Shown: positions 16,555 through 25,561, numbered from the stretch's first letter. The stretch: DNA of 64,000 nucleotides from Shinella sp. XGS7 (GCF_020535565.1 NZ_CP084758.1:399501-463500), one strand, 5' to 3'. Program-made: numbers and translations. The notes: a model not told the origin generated them from the letters alone.

Positions 16555-16569
16555 TGGAACTTTGTTCCA
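16555..16569. promoter_or_regulatory. Candidate IclR operator
   Basis: TGGAACTTTGTTCCA is a perfect palindrome of two 6-base arms around TTT, lying 11 bases before the lyase start and 36 bases before the IclR start. Its size and TGGAA/TTCCA arms match known IclR-family sites. Position suggests repression of the lyase gene and autoregulation (inference). Confidence 0.65.
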
Positions 16570-16580
16570 TTAGATAGAAC

Positions 16581-17510
16581 ATGTCAAGCAACACCCAGGC
16601 ACGCGAAGTCCTGATCAGCGAGGTGGGCCCGCGCGACGGCCTGCAGAGCGTGGCCACCACCATGCCCACGGCCGCCAAGCAGCGCTGGGTGGCCGCCCTG
16701 CATGCCGCCGGCCTGCGCGAGATCGAGCTGGGCTCCTTTGTGCCGGCGCGCCTGCTGCCCCAGCTGGCCGACACCGGCGAGCTGATCGCCTTTGCGCGCG
16801 GCCTGCCCGGCCTCGCCACCCTGGCCCTGGTGCCCAACCGGCGCGGGGCCGAGGCCGCCATCGCCGCGGGCGCGCACAAGATCAGCTTGCCCCTCTCGGT
16901 GAGCGAGGCCCATTCCCTGGCCAATGTGCGCAAGACCCCGCAGGCCATGCTGGAGGAGCTGCGCAGCGTGCTGGCCCTGCGCCGCGAGCAGGCGCCTGAT
17001 ATGGGCGTGGAGGTGGGCCTGTCCACCGCCTTCGGCTGCACCTTGCAGGGCGCGGTGGATGAAGACGCCGTGATCCGCCTGGCCCTGGCCTGCGCCGAGG
17101 CGGGGGCTGATGATGTGGGCCTCTCGGACACCGCCGGCATGGCCAACCCGGCCCAGGTGCGGCGGCTCTTCACGCGCCTGCGCCGGGAGCTGGGCGAGCG
17201 TGCCGGGGCCGCCCATCTGCACAACACCCGCGGCCTGGGCCTGGCCAACTGCCTGGCCGCCTACGAGGCCGGCGTGCGCACCTTCGACGCCTCCCTGGCC
17301 GGCCTGGGCGGCTGCCCCTATGCGCCCGGCGCCTCGGGCAATGTGGTGACCGAGGACCTGGTCTTCATGTTCGAGGCCATGGGGGTGCGCACCGGCATCA
17401 ACATCGAGCGCCTGCTGGCCGCCCGCGCGCCGCTGCGCGAGGGCCTGCCCCAGGAGGCGCTGTACGGCATGCTGGCCGAGGCCGGCCTGCCCAAGGGATT
17501 CACTGCATGA
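16581..17510 (+). CDS. Hydroxymethylglutaryl-CoA lyase family protein
   Basis: 309 residues, a TIM-barrel acyl-CoA lyase. Signatures: SEVGPRDGLQS (metal-binding Asp in the RDG motif), HLHNTRGLGLANCLAA (metal-binding HxH region) and GGCPYAPGASGNVVTEDLVFM, containing the catalytic cysteine loop. It cleaves 3-hydroxy-3-methylglutaryl-CoA or a related acyl-CoA such as citramalyl-CoA. The downstream CaiB-type CoA-transferase overlaps by four bases, so a free acid is probably activated and then cleaved: 3-hydroxy-3-methylglutarate or (R)-citramalate are candidates (inference). ATG 16581 has only a weak ribosome site. Confidence 0.9.
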   Translation: MSSNTQAREVLISEVGPRDGLQSVATTMPTAAKQRWVAALHAAGLREIELGSFVPARLLPQLADTGELIAFARGLPGLATLALVPNRRGAEAAIAAGAHKISLPLSVSEAHSLANVRKTPQAMLEELRSVLALRREQAPDMGVEVGLSTAFGCTLQGAVDEDAVIRLALACAEAGADDVGLSDTAGMANPAQVRRLFTRLRRELGERAGAAHLHNTRGLGLANCLAAYEAGVRTFDASLAGLGGCPYAPGASGNVVTEDLVFMFEAMGVRTGINIERLLAARAPLREGLPQEALYGMLAEAGLPKGFTA

Positions 17511-18700
17511 GCGAAGTCGACAACAAGCAAGACCTGCCCCTGGCCGGCATCCGGGTGATCGAGTTCACCCATATGGTGATGGGGCCCACCTGCGGCATGG
17601 TGCTGGCCGATCTGGGCGCCGAGGTCATCAAGGTGGAACCGCTCACGGGCGACAACACCCGCCAGCTGCTGGGCTCGGGCGCGGGCTTTTACCCGCTCTT
17701 CAACCGCAACAAGAAGAGCCTGGCCCTGGACATCAAGCAGCCGCGCGGCCTGGAGATCGTGCTCAAGCTGCTGGCCGGCGCCGATGTCTTCAGCGAGAAC
17801 TTCAAGAGCGGCACCATGGAGCGCCTGGGCCTGGGCTATGCGGCGCTCTCGGCCCTGAACCCGCGCCTGATCTATGTCTCGCACAAGGGCTTTCTGCCCG
17901 GCCCCTACGAGCACCGCACCGCGCTGGACGAGGTGGTGCAGATGATGGGCGGCCTGGCCTATATGACCGGGCGACCGGGCGACCCGCTGCGTGCCGGCAG
18001 CTCCGTGAACGACATCATGGGCGGCATGTTCGGCGCCATCGGCGTGCTGGCCGCCCTGCAGCAACGCCACGCCAGCGGCCGCGGCCAGCAGGTGCAGTCG
18101 GCCCTGTTCGAGAACAATGTCTTCCTGGTGGCCCAGCACATGATGCAGTACGCCATCACCGGCAAGCCGGCCGCGCCCATGCCCGAGCGCATCTCGGCCT
18201 GGGGCATCTATGACGTCTTCACCGTGGCGGGGGGCGAGCAGATCTTCCTGGCCGTGGTGAGCGACACGCAGTGGGCCCTGTTCTGCCAGGCCTTCGGCTT
18301 TGAGGATCTTCTGGCCGACGCCACGCTGGCCAGCAACAACCTGCGCGTCCAGGCCCGCGCTCACCTGATCCCCACGCTGCGCGCACGCCTGGCCGCGCGC
18401 CCCGCGGCCGAGATCGCCGCGGTGTTCGAGGCCCAGGGCCTGCCCTTCGCCCCCATCACCCGGCCCGAGCAGCTCTTCGACGACCCGCATCTGCAGGCCA
18501 CCGGCGGCCTGGCGCCCAGCACCCTGCCCGATGGCCGCGAGACCCGGCTGCCCCTGCTGCCCCTGAGCCTGGACGGCCAGCGCCTGCCCCTGCGCCAGCC
18601 CGCGCCCGCACTGGGCGCCGACACCGGGGCCCTGCTGGCCGAACTGGGCTATGGCGCGCAGGAAGTCGCAGACCTTCGGGCCGAGGGTGTGATCCTGTAA
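17507..18700 (+). CDS. CaiB/BaiF family CoA-transferase
   Basis: 397 residues, class III CoA-transferase. Seen are VIEFTHMVMGPTCGMVLADLGAEVIKVEP, NKKSLALDIKQPRG, FSENFKSGTMERLGLGY and TALDEVVQMMGGLAYMTG, whose Asp is the catalytic residue in the family. Enzymes of this class move CoA from a donor such as succinyl-CoA to a hydroxy acid. Translationally coupled to the lyase (ATGA overlap), so the acid it activates is likely the lyase substrate after CoA transfer. Usual length. Under the IclR regulator's control by position. Confidence 0.92.
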   Translation: MSEVDNKQDLPLAGIRVIEFTHMVMGPTCGMVLADLGAEVIKVEPLTGDNTRQLLGSGAGFYPLFNRNKKSLALDIKQPRGLEIVLKLLAGADVFSENFKSGTMERLGLGYAALSALNPRLIYVSHKGFLPGPYEHRTALDEVVQMMGGLAYMTGRPGDPLRAGSSVNDIMGGMFGAIGVLAALQQRHASGRGQQVQSALFENNVFLVAQHMMQYAITGKPAAPMPERISAWGIYDVFTVAGGEQIFLAVVSDTQWALFCQAFGFEDLLADATLASNNLRVQARAHLIPTLRARLAARPAAEIAAVFEAQGLPFAPITRPEQLFDDPHLQATGGLAPSTLPDGRETRLPLLPLSLDGQRLPLRQPAPALGADTGALLAELGYGAQEVADLRAEGVIL

Positions 18701-18760
18701 ACCCGTGCCGGCGGCGCTGGGCGGAGAATCGGGGGTTCCGCCCTCCCCTGTCGCGCCGCC

Positions 18761-19897
18761 TTGCCCCTGCCGCCGCCCACGTCCGCCGGCGATACCGCCG
18801 CCCCCAGCTTCCCGCCCTACGCCGCCTGGCGTGAGGCCCGCGGCTGGCCGATGCTGCGCTTTGTCTACGGCATCGGCGGCCTGATCCCCCTGCTCTATCT
18901 GCTGGGCGACTGGCTGATGGAGCCGGCCGCAGCCGAGGTGCGCCACCTGCGCCTGGGCTATCTGGGCTTCTGGGCCCTGCTGAGCCTGCTCACCTTCAAG
19001 CCGGGCTGGCGCCTGCCCCTGGCCCTGTCCTACCCGCTCTACACCCTGGTGGGCGTGGGTTTCGCCTGCGTGATCGACGGCCTGCTGCTGGGCCGGCCCG
19101 AGTTCATCCTGGCCACCTCCCTGCTCTACCTGATGGGCCTGCTGATCGCCAAGGCGCCGCTGACGCTCACCCTGGTCTGCGGTGCCGTCACGGTGCTGGT
19201 ATGCGCCGTGCTGCTGAGCCTGCTGGGCCTGGAGCCCACCACGGTGCGTCGCGTGGTCTTCTTCCACGGCTTGTGGGCCGGCGTGGTGGGCGTGGCCGCC
19301 TGGGTGGTGCAGCGCCTGAACCGCCAGCTCTATGAGGCCGAGGCCGAGCTGCGCCGCAGCCTGGCCCTGAACCAGCAGCTGCTGCTGGAAACCGACAAGC
19401 TGGCCCGCACCGACGCCCTCACCGCCTTGCCCAACCGGCGCCAGTTCTTCCGCGCCGCCGAGGCGGCCCTGGCCGAGAGCCGGCGCAGCGGCCAGCCCCT
19501 GGCCCTGCTGGCCCTGGATGTGGACCACGTCAAGCGCATCAATGACCAGGGCGGCCATCAGCTGGGCGATACCGTGCTGCGCGAGGTGGCGCAGTGCTGC
19601 CGAGCCAGCCTGCGCGCCAGCGATCTGGCGGCGCGCATCGGCGGCGAGGAGTTCGCCCTGCTCTTGCCCGCCACCGATCTGGCCCAGGCCCGGCAGTTGG
19701 CCGAGCGCCTGCGCCAGGACATCGCCACCCTGCAGCTGCCGGCCGCCGTGACCGTGAGCATCGGCTGCGCCGAGCTCACGCCCGAGATGCCTCACAGCGT
19801 GGACGCCCTGCTGGCGCGCGCCGACGAGGCGCTCTACGCCGCCAAGGACGCCGGGCGCAACCGCGTGAGCAGCGCGCGGCGCCTGCCTCAGGCCTGA
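18761..19897 (+). CDS. Diguanylate cyclase with N-terminal membrane domain
   Basis: 378 residues from a TTG start; an ATG at 18851 is the alternative (348 residues). The first ~190 residues hold about six membrane spans. A short coiled region ([41 protein letters not shown]) leads into the GGDEF domain. The active site reads GGEEF, consistent with activity, and an RxxD inhibitory site (RASD) lies five residues before it, so c-di-GMP product inhibition is expected. Makes c-di-GMP at the membrane. Neither candidate start has a convincing ribosome site. Confidence 0.9.
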   Translation: MPLPPPTSAGDTAAPSFPPYAAWREARGWPMLRFVYGIGGLIPLLYLLGDWLMEPAAAEVRHLRLGYLGFWALLSLLTFKPGWRLPLALSYPLYTLVGVGFACVIDGLLLGRPEFILATSLLYLMGLLIAKAPLTLTLVCGAVTVLVCAVLLSLLGLEPTTVRRVVFFHGLWAGVVGVAAWVVQRLNRQLYEAEAELRRSLALNQQLLLETDKLARTDALTALPNRRQFFRAAEAALAESRRSGQPLALLALDVDHVKRINDQGGHQLGDTVLREVAQCCRASLRASDLAARIGGEEFALLLPATDLAQARQLAERLRQDIATLQLPAAVTVSIGCAELTPEMPHSVDALLARADEALYAAKDAGRNRVSSARRLPQA

Positions 19898-20021
19898 GGG
19901 CCGCGACCAGCGATCCCGCCACCAAACCCCTGCGCCGGCAGGCGGCGGGACCGGCGGCGACAATAGAGGCCAGATCCCGCCAGACACGGCACCACATCCG
20001 CATCACGCCAGAGTTCAAGCC

Positions 20022-20468
20022 ATGAAATACCTGCACACGATGGTCCGCGTCGAGAACCTCGACGCCTCGCTCAAGTTCTACCGCGACGCCCTGGGCCTGG
20101 TCGAGGTGCGCCGCACCGAGCACGAGGCCGGCCGCTTCACCCTGGTCTATCTGGCCGCCCCCGGCGACGAGGCCGGCAAGTACCAGCCTCAGGTCGAGCT
20201 GACCTACAACTGGCCCGATGCGGACGGCAAGGCCGAGGCCTACACCGGCGGCCGCAACTTCGGCCATCTCGCCTTCGCCGTGCCCGATATCTACGCCGCC
20301 TGCCAGCGCCTGGCCGACCACGGCGTGACCATCCTGCGCCCGCCGCGCGATGGCCGCATGGCCTTTGTGCGCTCGCCGGACCAGATCTCGGTGGAATTGC
20401 TGCAGGACGGCCCCGCCCTGGCGCCGGCCGAGCCCTGGGCCTCGATGCCCAATACCGGCAGCTGGTAA
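20022..20468 (+). CDS. gloA: Lactoylglutathione lyase (glyoxalase I) family
   Basis: 148 residues, a VOC-fold enzyme. [31 protein letters not shown], the QVELTYNW motif with the metal-binding Glu, [14 protein letters not shown] with a metal-binding His, and a C-terminal ISVELLQ Glu correspond to the Ni/Zn site of glyoxalase I. It converts the methylglyoxal-glutathione hemithioacetal to S-lactoylglutathione. Start ATG 20022 matches the family N-terminus. Cytosolic and single. Confidence 0.9.
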   Translation: MKYLHTMVRVENLDASLKFYRDALGLVEVRRTEHEAGRFTLVYLAAPGDEAGKYQPQVELTYNWPDADGKAEAYTGGRNFGHLAFAVPDIYAACQRLADHGVTILRPPRDGRMAFVRSPDQISVELLQDGPALAPAEPWASMPNTGSW

Positions 20469-20498
20469 GCCTCGCGGCGAGCGCCGCCGCAGCCGCGC

Positions 20499-21404
20499 TC
20501 AGTCCAGGCCGTGGGTGGCCAGCAGCAGGCGCAGGCTGCCCTCGCGCCGCATCGCGGCCAGCGCGCGATCAAACTCCGCCAGGCGTGCCGCGTGGGGCGA
20601 ACGCCGGCCTATCATCAGGCGTGAGCGGGTGCGCTCCAGCACCGGCCCCACGGGCTGGAACTGAGCCTCCAGCCCACGCCGCCGCAGCGCCGGCAGCATC
20701 AGGCGCTCGCCCTCCACCAGCACCACATCGGGCTCCAGCGCCGCCAGGCGCACCGCGTCGTCCAGACTGCGCAGCCACAGCACAGCCTCCTCGGGCAGGC
20801 GCGCGCGCAGCCAGCCATTGCCCAGATAGCTCACCACCCGGTAGCCCTTGAGCTCGGCGAGCTGGCGCAGCCGCTCCAGGGCCTCGCGCCGGGGATGCTC
20901 ACGGTTCACCCAGACCCGGGTGTCGTTCTCCAGCACGTCCTCGCGTCCGGCCAGGGCATAGCGCAGACGCTCCTCGCTGGGGGCGGTGATCATGGCGTCG
21001 GCCTGGCCATTGCGCACCATCAGCTGCGCGCGCGCCCAGGGGTAGGCCTCGTGCCGCACCTCCAGTTGCAGGCGGCGCGCCAGCTCCTCGGCCACCGAGA
21101 CCCAGGCGCCGCGCACCTGATCACCTTCCACATAGGCCAGGGGCGGCAGGCTCTCGGCGTAGACCACGCGCAGCGGCGGCGCTCCCGCGGCGGTGGCGGC
21201 AGTGGCGGGCCCGGCGGCGGACATCTTGACCGCAGGCTGGGCGCGCAGGCCGCTGGCCGCGGCGAGCAGACCCATGCCGCCCCAGGCCAGCAAGCGGCGG
21301 CGCCAGGCGGCGTCGGGCAGCAGCGCATCCGGCCGCGCCAGTGACGGCGGCTCCTGATGCTGTTGCTGCTGCTGCGGCTTGCTGCGATCCCACTGCCCGT
21401 CCAA
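20499..21404 (-). CDS. Periplasmic substrate-binding protein, family 3 type (TTG start)
   Basis: 301 residues. The frame begins with TTG at 21404, supported by AAGGAGAGGG just upstream. A hydrophilic Gln-rich N-terminus leads to AAWRRRLLAWGGMGLLAAASGLRAQ, a signal peptide with consecutive arginines. The mature part resembles SBP family 3: LRVVYAESLPPLAYVEGDQVRGAWVSVAEELARRLQLEV, GQADAMITAPSEERLRYA, DVVLVEGERL. No ABC permease or ATPase gene is nearby, so it is an orphan or part of a signalling route. The ligand is unknown. Confidence 0.75.
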   Translation of the reverse strand: MDGQWDRSKPQQQQQHQEPPSLARPDALLPDAAWRRRLLAWGGMGLLAAASGLRAQPAVKMSAAGPATAATAAGAPPLRVVYAESLPPLAYVEGDQVRGAWVSVAEELARRLQLEVRHEAYPWARAQLMVRNGQADAMITAPSEERLRYALAGREDVLENDTRVWVNREHPRREALERLRQLAELKGYRVVSYLGNGWLRARLPEEAVLWLRSLDDAVRLAALEPDVVLVEGERLMLPALRRRGLEAQFQPVGPVLERTRSRLMIGRRSPHAARLAEFDRALAAMRREGSLRLLLATHGLD

Positions 21405-21571
21405 GGTCCCTCTCCTTGTCCTGCCGGTGCTGAAAACGCCGCTTCAGGCGGCGCGCCGATACAACCGAAATTCGCACGGCGGGGCCATGTCTTGCCTGAC
21501 CCGCCAGGGGCTGGATTGGAAGAGCCCGCGGCCGTGCTGTCAATCTCTGGTGCACGGCCGGCGGCGGTGGC

Positions 21572-21841
21572 TCACTCCGGTCGGCGCGCGCGGCTCAGCG
21601 GTTTCTTGCCCAGCGCCTGCTCCCAGGCCTGCAGGGTGCAGCTGCTCACCCAGGGGCCGGCATCGCCGCCCGGCGCGGGCGCGGGCCGCGGCTCGGGCAG
21701 GCGGCGCTTGAAGAACAGCGCCGTGGCGCGCTTGAAATTGTCCAGCACCTGGGCCGGGCTGGGCCGCTGAGGCCTGGGTTGCCCCGGGACGGAGGACTCG
21801 GTGGGCTGGCTGGACTCGCAAAGACGGGGGAGGACTTGCAT
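21572..21841 (-). CDS. Hypothetical small protein
   Basis: 89 residues from ATG 21841 (MQVLPRLCESSQPTESS), Pro/Arg-rich, with a more ordered middle AQVLDNFKRATALFFKRRLP and the C-terminal WVSSCTLQAWEQALGKK. No family recognised. The ordered helices make it more credible than a random frame, but low complexity lowers confidence. The 300 bases beyond its start (21842-22144) hold presumably promoter sequence and nothing else that I can support. Confidence 0.4.
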   Translation of the reverse strand: MQVLPRLCESSQPTESSVPGQPRPQRPSPAQVLDNFKRATALFFKRRLPEPRPAPAPGGDAGPWVSSCTLQAWEQALGKKPLSRARRPE

Positions 21842-22144
21842 GGCCCGAAGCATCGCGGCAGGAGCCTTTGCGGGCAATCCCGCCTCGGTAGGCCCCCGAT
21901 GGGAGGACAAAAGGGCGCAAAGGGGTGACAAATGGGCGAGAGGCGCCCCGCGCCCGGTGCGCTACCATGGGGCACCAGACCGTCAGGTCGTCAAACCGAA
22001 GCCTTCGCCGCGCCCCGCGCCCTGTCACACCGGGCTCGCACGCAGCCCAAGTCCTCGTCTTGATCGCTTCACGTATCGGTTCCCGCCCCGACCCGGGGAG
22101 GGAATGTGCAGAGAAAAAGTGAGAAAGAAAGAAGGTGGCAGAAG

Positions 22145-22405
22145 ATGCTGGTCACTCCCACAACGCCGGACGAGCTGCGACGCTCCCTGCGTGACAGCGC
22201 CGATGCCCTGCAGCGCTGCCAGGCCCACGAAATCCCTGGCGCGCTGATCGACCGACTGGTTGAACTCGACTGGCTGGAATGGCGCGGAGGCGCCCTGGTG
22301 CTCACCACCACCGGCCAGAACATCTATCGCAAGGAGCGCGCGCTGCTGCGCGAAGAAGAGGCTCTGGCGCACGCCCAGCCCCGCACCCACAAAAGGAATC
22401 CCTGA
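22145..22405 (+). CDS. Hypothetical protein, winged-helix-like
   Basis: 86 residues from ATG 22145, preceded by AAGGTGGCAGA. The sequence TPTTPDELRRSLRDSADALQRCQ, LIDRLVELDWLEWRGGALVLTTTGQNIYRKE has the helix-helix-wing look of a small DNA-binding or adaptor domain. I recognise no named family. Its stop overlaps the next gene's start by one base (TGATG), so the two form a short operon ended by a strong terminator. Confidence 0.6.
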   Translation: MLVTPTTPDELRRSLRDSADALQRCQAHEIPGALIDRLVELDWLEWRGGALVLTTTGQNIYRKERALLREEEALAHAQPRTHKRNP

Positions 22406-22611
22406 TGGCCAAACCCAACTACCAGTTCGAGAAACGCCAGCGCGAGCTGGCCAAGCAGAAGAAGAAGCAGGAAAAAGCCCAGCGCAAGGCAGCCGGCCCG
22501 GCCGGAGAGCATGAAGACGGCAGCCCCAGCGAGGACGCGCCCGCGGATGCCGGCGAGGCGCCCGCGGCCGATGAGCCGCGACAGCCCGCCACCGAGGCAG
22601 GCCTGGGCTGA
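22405..22611 (+). CDS. Small Lys-rich hypothetical protein
   Basis: 68 residues starting MAKPNYQFEKRQRELAKQKKKQEKAQRK, a highly charged helical N-terminus, then an acidic, Ala/Pro-rich tail. Similar short proteins with the NYQFEKRQRELAKKKK start are, as I recall, widespread and uncharacterised in proteobacteria. AAAAGGAA precedes the ATG, and it is translationally coupled to the upstream gene. Nucleic-acid contact is possible given the charge but is not shown. Confidence 0.65.
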   Translation: MAKPNYQFEKRQRELAKQKKKQEKAQRKAAGPAGEHEDGSPSEDAPADAGEAPAADEPRQPATEAGLG

Positions 22612-22670
22612 GCGTTCAGTGCTTGGCCCTCGCCTGCAGGCGAGCGGCGCAGACGTGACCGTGCAATGAG

Positions 22671-22703
22671 AAACGGCTCCGTGAGGGAGCCGTTTTGTTT
22701 TTT
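22671..22703 (+). terminator. Rho-independent terminator of the small-protein operon
   Basis: AACGGCTCC (22672-22680), loop GTGAG, GGAGCCGTT (22686-22694), then TTGTTTTTT. It starts about 60 bases after the stop of the 68-residue protein. Confidence 0.88.
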
Positions 22704-22847
22704 GGCGCGGGCCAAGACCGGGGCCTGTGCAGCCAGGCGATGGGCGGAAGATCAAGGGCGATAGCTAGCCCAAGGCCCGGCGACAGCCTCCCGCTCTCGC
22801 CGAGCGACGCACGAGGCGGCGCTCATTCATCACACAGGCCGCAAACG

Positions 22848-22880
22848 AAAACGGCTCCCACAAGGGGAGCCGTTTCTGTT
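22848..22880 (-). terminator. Displaced terminator of tRNA-Phe
   Basis: AAACGGCTCCC (22851-22861 region) and GGGGAGCCGTTT form a stem with a T-run on the minus strand (TTTTCGTTT). It adjoins the duplicated tRNA-Phe 3' end at 22881 and points the same way as tRNA-Phe. This is the arrangement expected if the tRNA once ended here and was separated from its terminator by the integrated element. Confidence 0.65.
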
Positions 22881-22922
22881 TGGTGGCCAAGGGCGGAATC
22901 GCCCCCCCCCCCCCCGACACGC
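22881..22922 (-). repeat. att remnant: duplicated 3' end of tRNA-Phe, interrupted by a C14 tract
   Basis: TGGTGGCCAAGGGCGGA (22881-22897) is identical to 27014-27030, the 3' end of tRNA-Phe. GACACGC (22916-22922) also matches the tRNA in the right order. Between them, where the tRNA has a short AACCACC-type stretch, there is a run of 14 C (22902-22915). After 22922 similarity ends. This marks the far border of the integrated element. Confidence 0.75.
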
Positions 22923-23089
22923 CAATGTCTCGCTAAGCCATTGATTTTATGGCGATGACTGATCTGGTTTGCGGAGACAGTGTACCTGTTCGGTGTACCT
23001 CGTGGTGGCGCTCCGTGTGCCTTGATCGTGAGGCTCGGAGTCGCCGCCACCCACATTGGCGACCAGGATAGACCATGGCTGCGCAATCT

Positions 23090-25561
23090 TCAGTGTTGAT
23101 CCCTAAAACTATTGGGAAGCTGCCGCTCCAATTCCTCACAGCATCGAGCGGTAAAGTGCATCTTTTTGGCCCGAAGGATGACAGCCGCTTCCGAAAACTG
23201 ACCCCGAGCGCAATGATGCTCTACATCGATGCGTGCGAGTTCGATGTCCGCAAGAGGGTTTCTCTTTTCCCGCATAGCCTTCCGCAGTTCGCCATGCAAC
23301 TCGTTGTACTGAAGGTCTTTACCTTTTAGCGACAGCATACTAAGAAGTGCCACCTTTGCGACAATAGGCAATGTTCTTCGGATGCTGAAAAGTTCTGAAA
23401 GAGAGTTGAGGTCGTTATTTACGATGACATCTCTCATCTTAGAGCGAGCGAAGAAGAAATTCGTTCCCTCCCGCTGGTCCGCATCTCGAAGCTGATCAAG
23501 GCAAGTATCGATATCCGTGATCGATACCCCATGCCGTTCAGCCTTGAATCTGTCTAGTAGCACCATCGCAAGCATGTCCAGCACATACGGATTTCCGAAG
23601 GCGAGATTATGCGCCTTGGTCACGCAAACATGCGCCTTCTCAAAGTTTCGTTCGAAACAGTAGACGTATGCAAGTTCTCGATAGGCATGCGAATCGGCAT
23701 ATCTATCTAGATCGATCTTTTGGTACCAGCCAAGAGCGGAGCGAAGATTCCCTTTTAGTCGTTCCCTTAGGCCATTGCCGAAGTTGAAGATGGCATCAGT
23801 TTGAGAGGATCTCTTTATGTTTGGATATTCTTTCGAGAACGTCTGAAACTCATCGTCGCGTCCTGCGCGAGCCGAGGACAGCCCAATAAGTCGCCAAGCC
23901 TCTCGGCGCCCATTATCGCTCAGCTTGGTGCTCTGCCCGTATGCCTCTTTGGCCAACCTCAACGAAGAAGCATAGTCTTGCGCGTCATATTTTCTTCGAG
24001 CCGCCTTTAATTGCTGACTCGGCATTACCAAGTTCGAAAGATAGCTTTCGATCGGTGTTCCTTCGAGAATGTGGGCAACTATGCGGGCATCGAGGAGCTT
24101 TATCGATACGAAGCTCCCCTCTTCGACATTGTCAAAGCTTTCGAGGATACGCTTGCGGATCGGCGCCAGATCCGTTCGATGCTTATTTGCCAGGTGTTCG
24201 GCTGCGCGGGCCACGTAGCTGACAAGAGAATAATCAGCATCTGAGCTTGTCAATAGGCCTGCGTCGATCAGCGACTCTACCGCCCCTTCAAACTCCGGCC
24301 ACTCTTGCGCGATTGCGAGGATATCGGAATAGCTGAGAACGTTACATTCAGAAAAGAGAGCTACCGCCTTCTCGCGCTCGGAATCTTCGCCAACCAGATC
24401 CATAAGGATCTGCTGAACCTGCTCGTTTACCAACTTCACAATGTTGTTGTGAGTTCGATTTGGCTTGTATCTTGGGTTCTGTCGGAGGTATCCGGCCACC
24501 ATTGAGATAAGTCCGGGGTGCCCAGAAATGCTGGTCTCAATGAGCCGCTGCTCGTCCTTGCTTGGAATGCTGATCGAGTACTTCTTAATAAGCACCCTGA
24601 AAAGGAAGTTTGACCAGTTCTCGTTCAGCGGTTCAACATGATAGAAGATGCCGTTGACAAGATCGCTTCCATGAAGGAACCGCTGCGATATGAACCAGAC
24701 ATATGGATAATCGCCCCCTCCAAGGTGCTTAGTCAAATTCGTGAACCAAGCTTGCGGTCGCCCCTCTTCGGTAAGTGCAGAGGTGCCCAAGTTGATTACA
24801 ACGACTTGATTGAAGTCAATCGAAATTGAGCGAAGAAGTGCAGCCAACTCTTGAGCTTGCATTCCCGGCGTGAGGGATATAAATCTTTCCAGTTCGCGCT
24901 TGTAGTCACTGGCCCGCCAGTTTGCGCTAAACGCAAGTGCCCTGCGGTATATGTCGACGGGCCCGTCCACCTGATCGACAGGGATGTCAATCTTGTGCTC
25001 CGATACGTGCGGGTAGTAGGAACTGTAAACTTTGGAAAGCAACGTTCGGCGACCGATCCCTCGAGGGCCAGAAGCATATATGTATCCCGGCGGCGCCGGA
25101 GAACTTGAGAGACTCTCCACGAGTTGACGTTCTTCATCACCGCGACCGTGGCATTCGGCGGTCGGCGCTTCGGGATGCTGAAGTTCGTTTAAGAGCCGTA
25201 GTGCGACCTGTCTCGGCGATGGCGGGCAGGAAACAACGTATCTCCCCATCCACTGGGGCAGCTCGTCCCACTTGGTGTCGTCAAGCTGGAAGATGAGAAA
25301 CTTGCGAACTTGCCATTTCATGCGGAGCTCAAGAGCCAGATCAATCTCCGCATTAACCCATCTAGACTTAATTGCCGAGCCGGAAAGGAAGAGTGCATAA
25401 GTATCGCAGTCTTCTATACCGCTTCGGATCTGCTCCGTTAAGTCCCCGTTCTTCTTAAGTGTTTTCGCGTCGTACACGGCCTTAGCTGCGCCGAGTTCAG
25501 CGTACACCTGCTCTACAAAATCTTTGTCAAAAGAGCTATGTGAAAGAAACGCTTTGGCCAT
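23090..25561 (-). CDS. TIR-domain NTPase with C-terminal TPR-like repeats, probable anti-phage defence protein
   Basis: 823 residues. Residues 1-125 are a TIR domain (MAKAFLSHSSFDKDFVEQVY; SRWVNAEIDLAL with the probable NAD-cleaving Glu72). Next comes an NTPase-like region with YIYASGPRGIGRRTLL (165-173), a P-loop in which the usual Lys is Arg, as I recall for related TIR-NTPase groups, followed by VVVINLG (Walker B-like) and GHPGLISMVAGYL (helical lid). From about 540 onward there are helical hairpins of TPR/SEL1 type (RRKYDAQDYASSLRLAKEAY, SHAYRELAYVYCFERNFEKAHVCVTKAH). This layout resembles bacterial NLR-like proteins that sense phage and deplete NAD. ATG 25561 is chosen because GGGAGGAG lies five bases before it. 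Low GC, with AT-rich codons: horizontally acquired. No partner gene adjoins it. Confidence 0.85.
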   Translation of the reverse strand: MAKAFLSHSSFDKDFVEQVYAELGAAKAVYDAKTLKKNGDLTEQIRSGIEDCDTYALFLSGSAIKSRWVNAEIDLALELRMKWQVRKFLIFQLDDTKWDELPQWMGRYVVSCPPSPRQVALRLLNELQHPEAPTAECHGRGDEERQLVESLSSSPAPPGYIYASGPRGIGRRTLLSKVYSSYYPHVSEHKIDIPVDQVDGPVDIYRRALAFSANWRASDYKRELERFISLTPGMQAQELAALLRSISIDFNQVVVINLGTSALTEEGRPQAWFTNLTKHLGGGDYPYVWFISQRFLHGSDLVNGIFYHVEPLNENWSNFLFRVLIKKYSISIPSKDEQRLIETSISGHPGLISMVAGYLRQNPRYKPNRTHNNIVKLVNEQVQQILMDLVGEDSEREKAVALFSECNVLSYSDILAIAQEWPEFEGAVESLIDAGLLTSSDADYSLVSYVARAAEHLANKHRTDLAPIRKRILESFDNVEEGSFVSIKLLDARIVAHILEGTPIESYLSNLVMPSQQLKAARRKYDAQDYASSLRLAKEAYGQSTKLSDNGRREAWRLIGLSSARAGRDDEFQTFSKEYPNIKRSSQTDAIFNFGNGLRERLKGNLRSALGWYQKIDLDRYADSHAYRELAYVYCFERNFEKAHVCVTKAHNLAFGNPYVLDMLAMVLLDRFKAERHGVSITDIDTCLDQLRDADQREGTNFFFARSKMRDVIVNNDLNSLSELFSIRRTLPIVAKVALLSMLSLKGKDLQYNELHGELRKAMREKRNPLADIELARIDVEHHCARGQFSEAAVILRAKKMHFTARCCEELERQLPNSFRDQH

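Noticed and set aside
17318-19987. An 889-codon open frame on the minus strand
   Set aside because: Antisense to the CaiB-type and diguanylate cyclase genes, both fully supported; the product is Gln/Gly/Ala-rich.
22671-22880. CRISPR-like or repeat array from two similar AACGGCTCC hairpins
   Set aside because: Only two copies, each a clear terminator with T-runs; no regular spacers.
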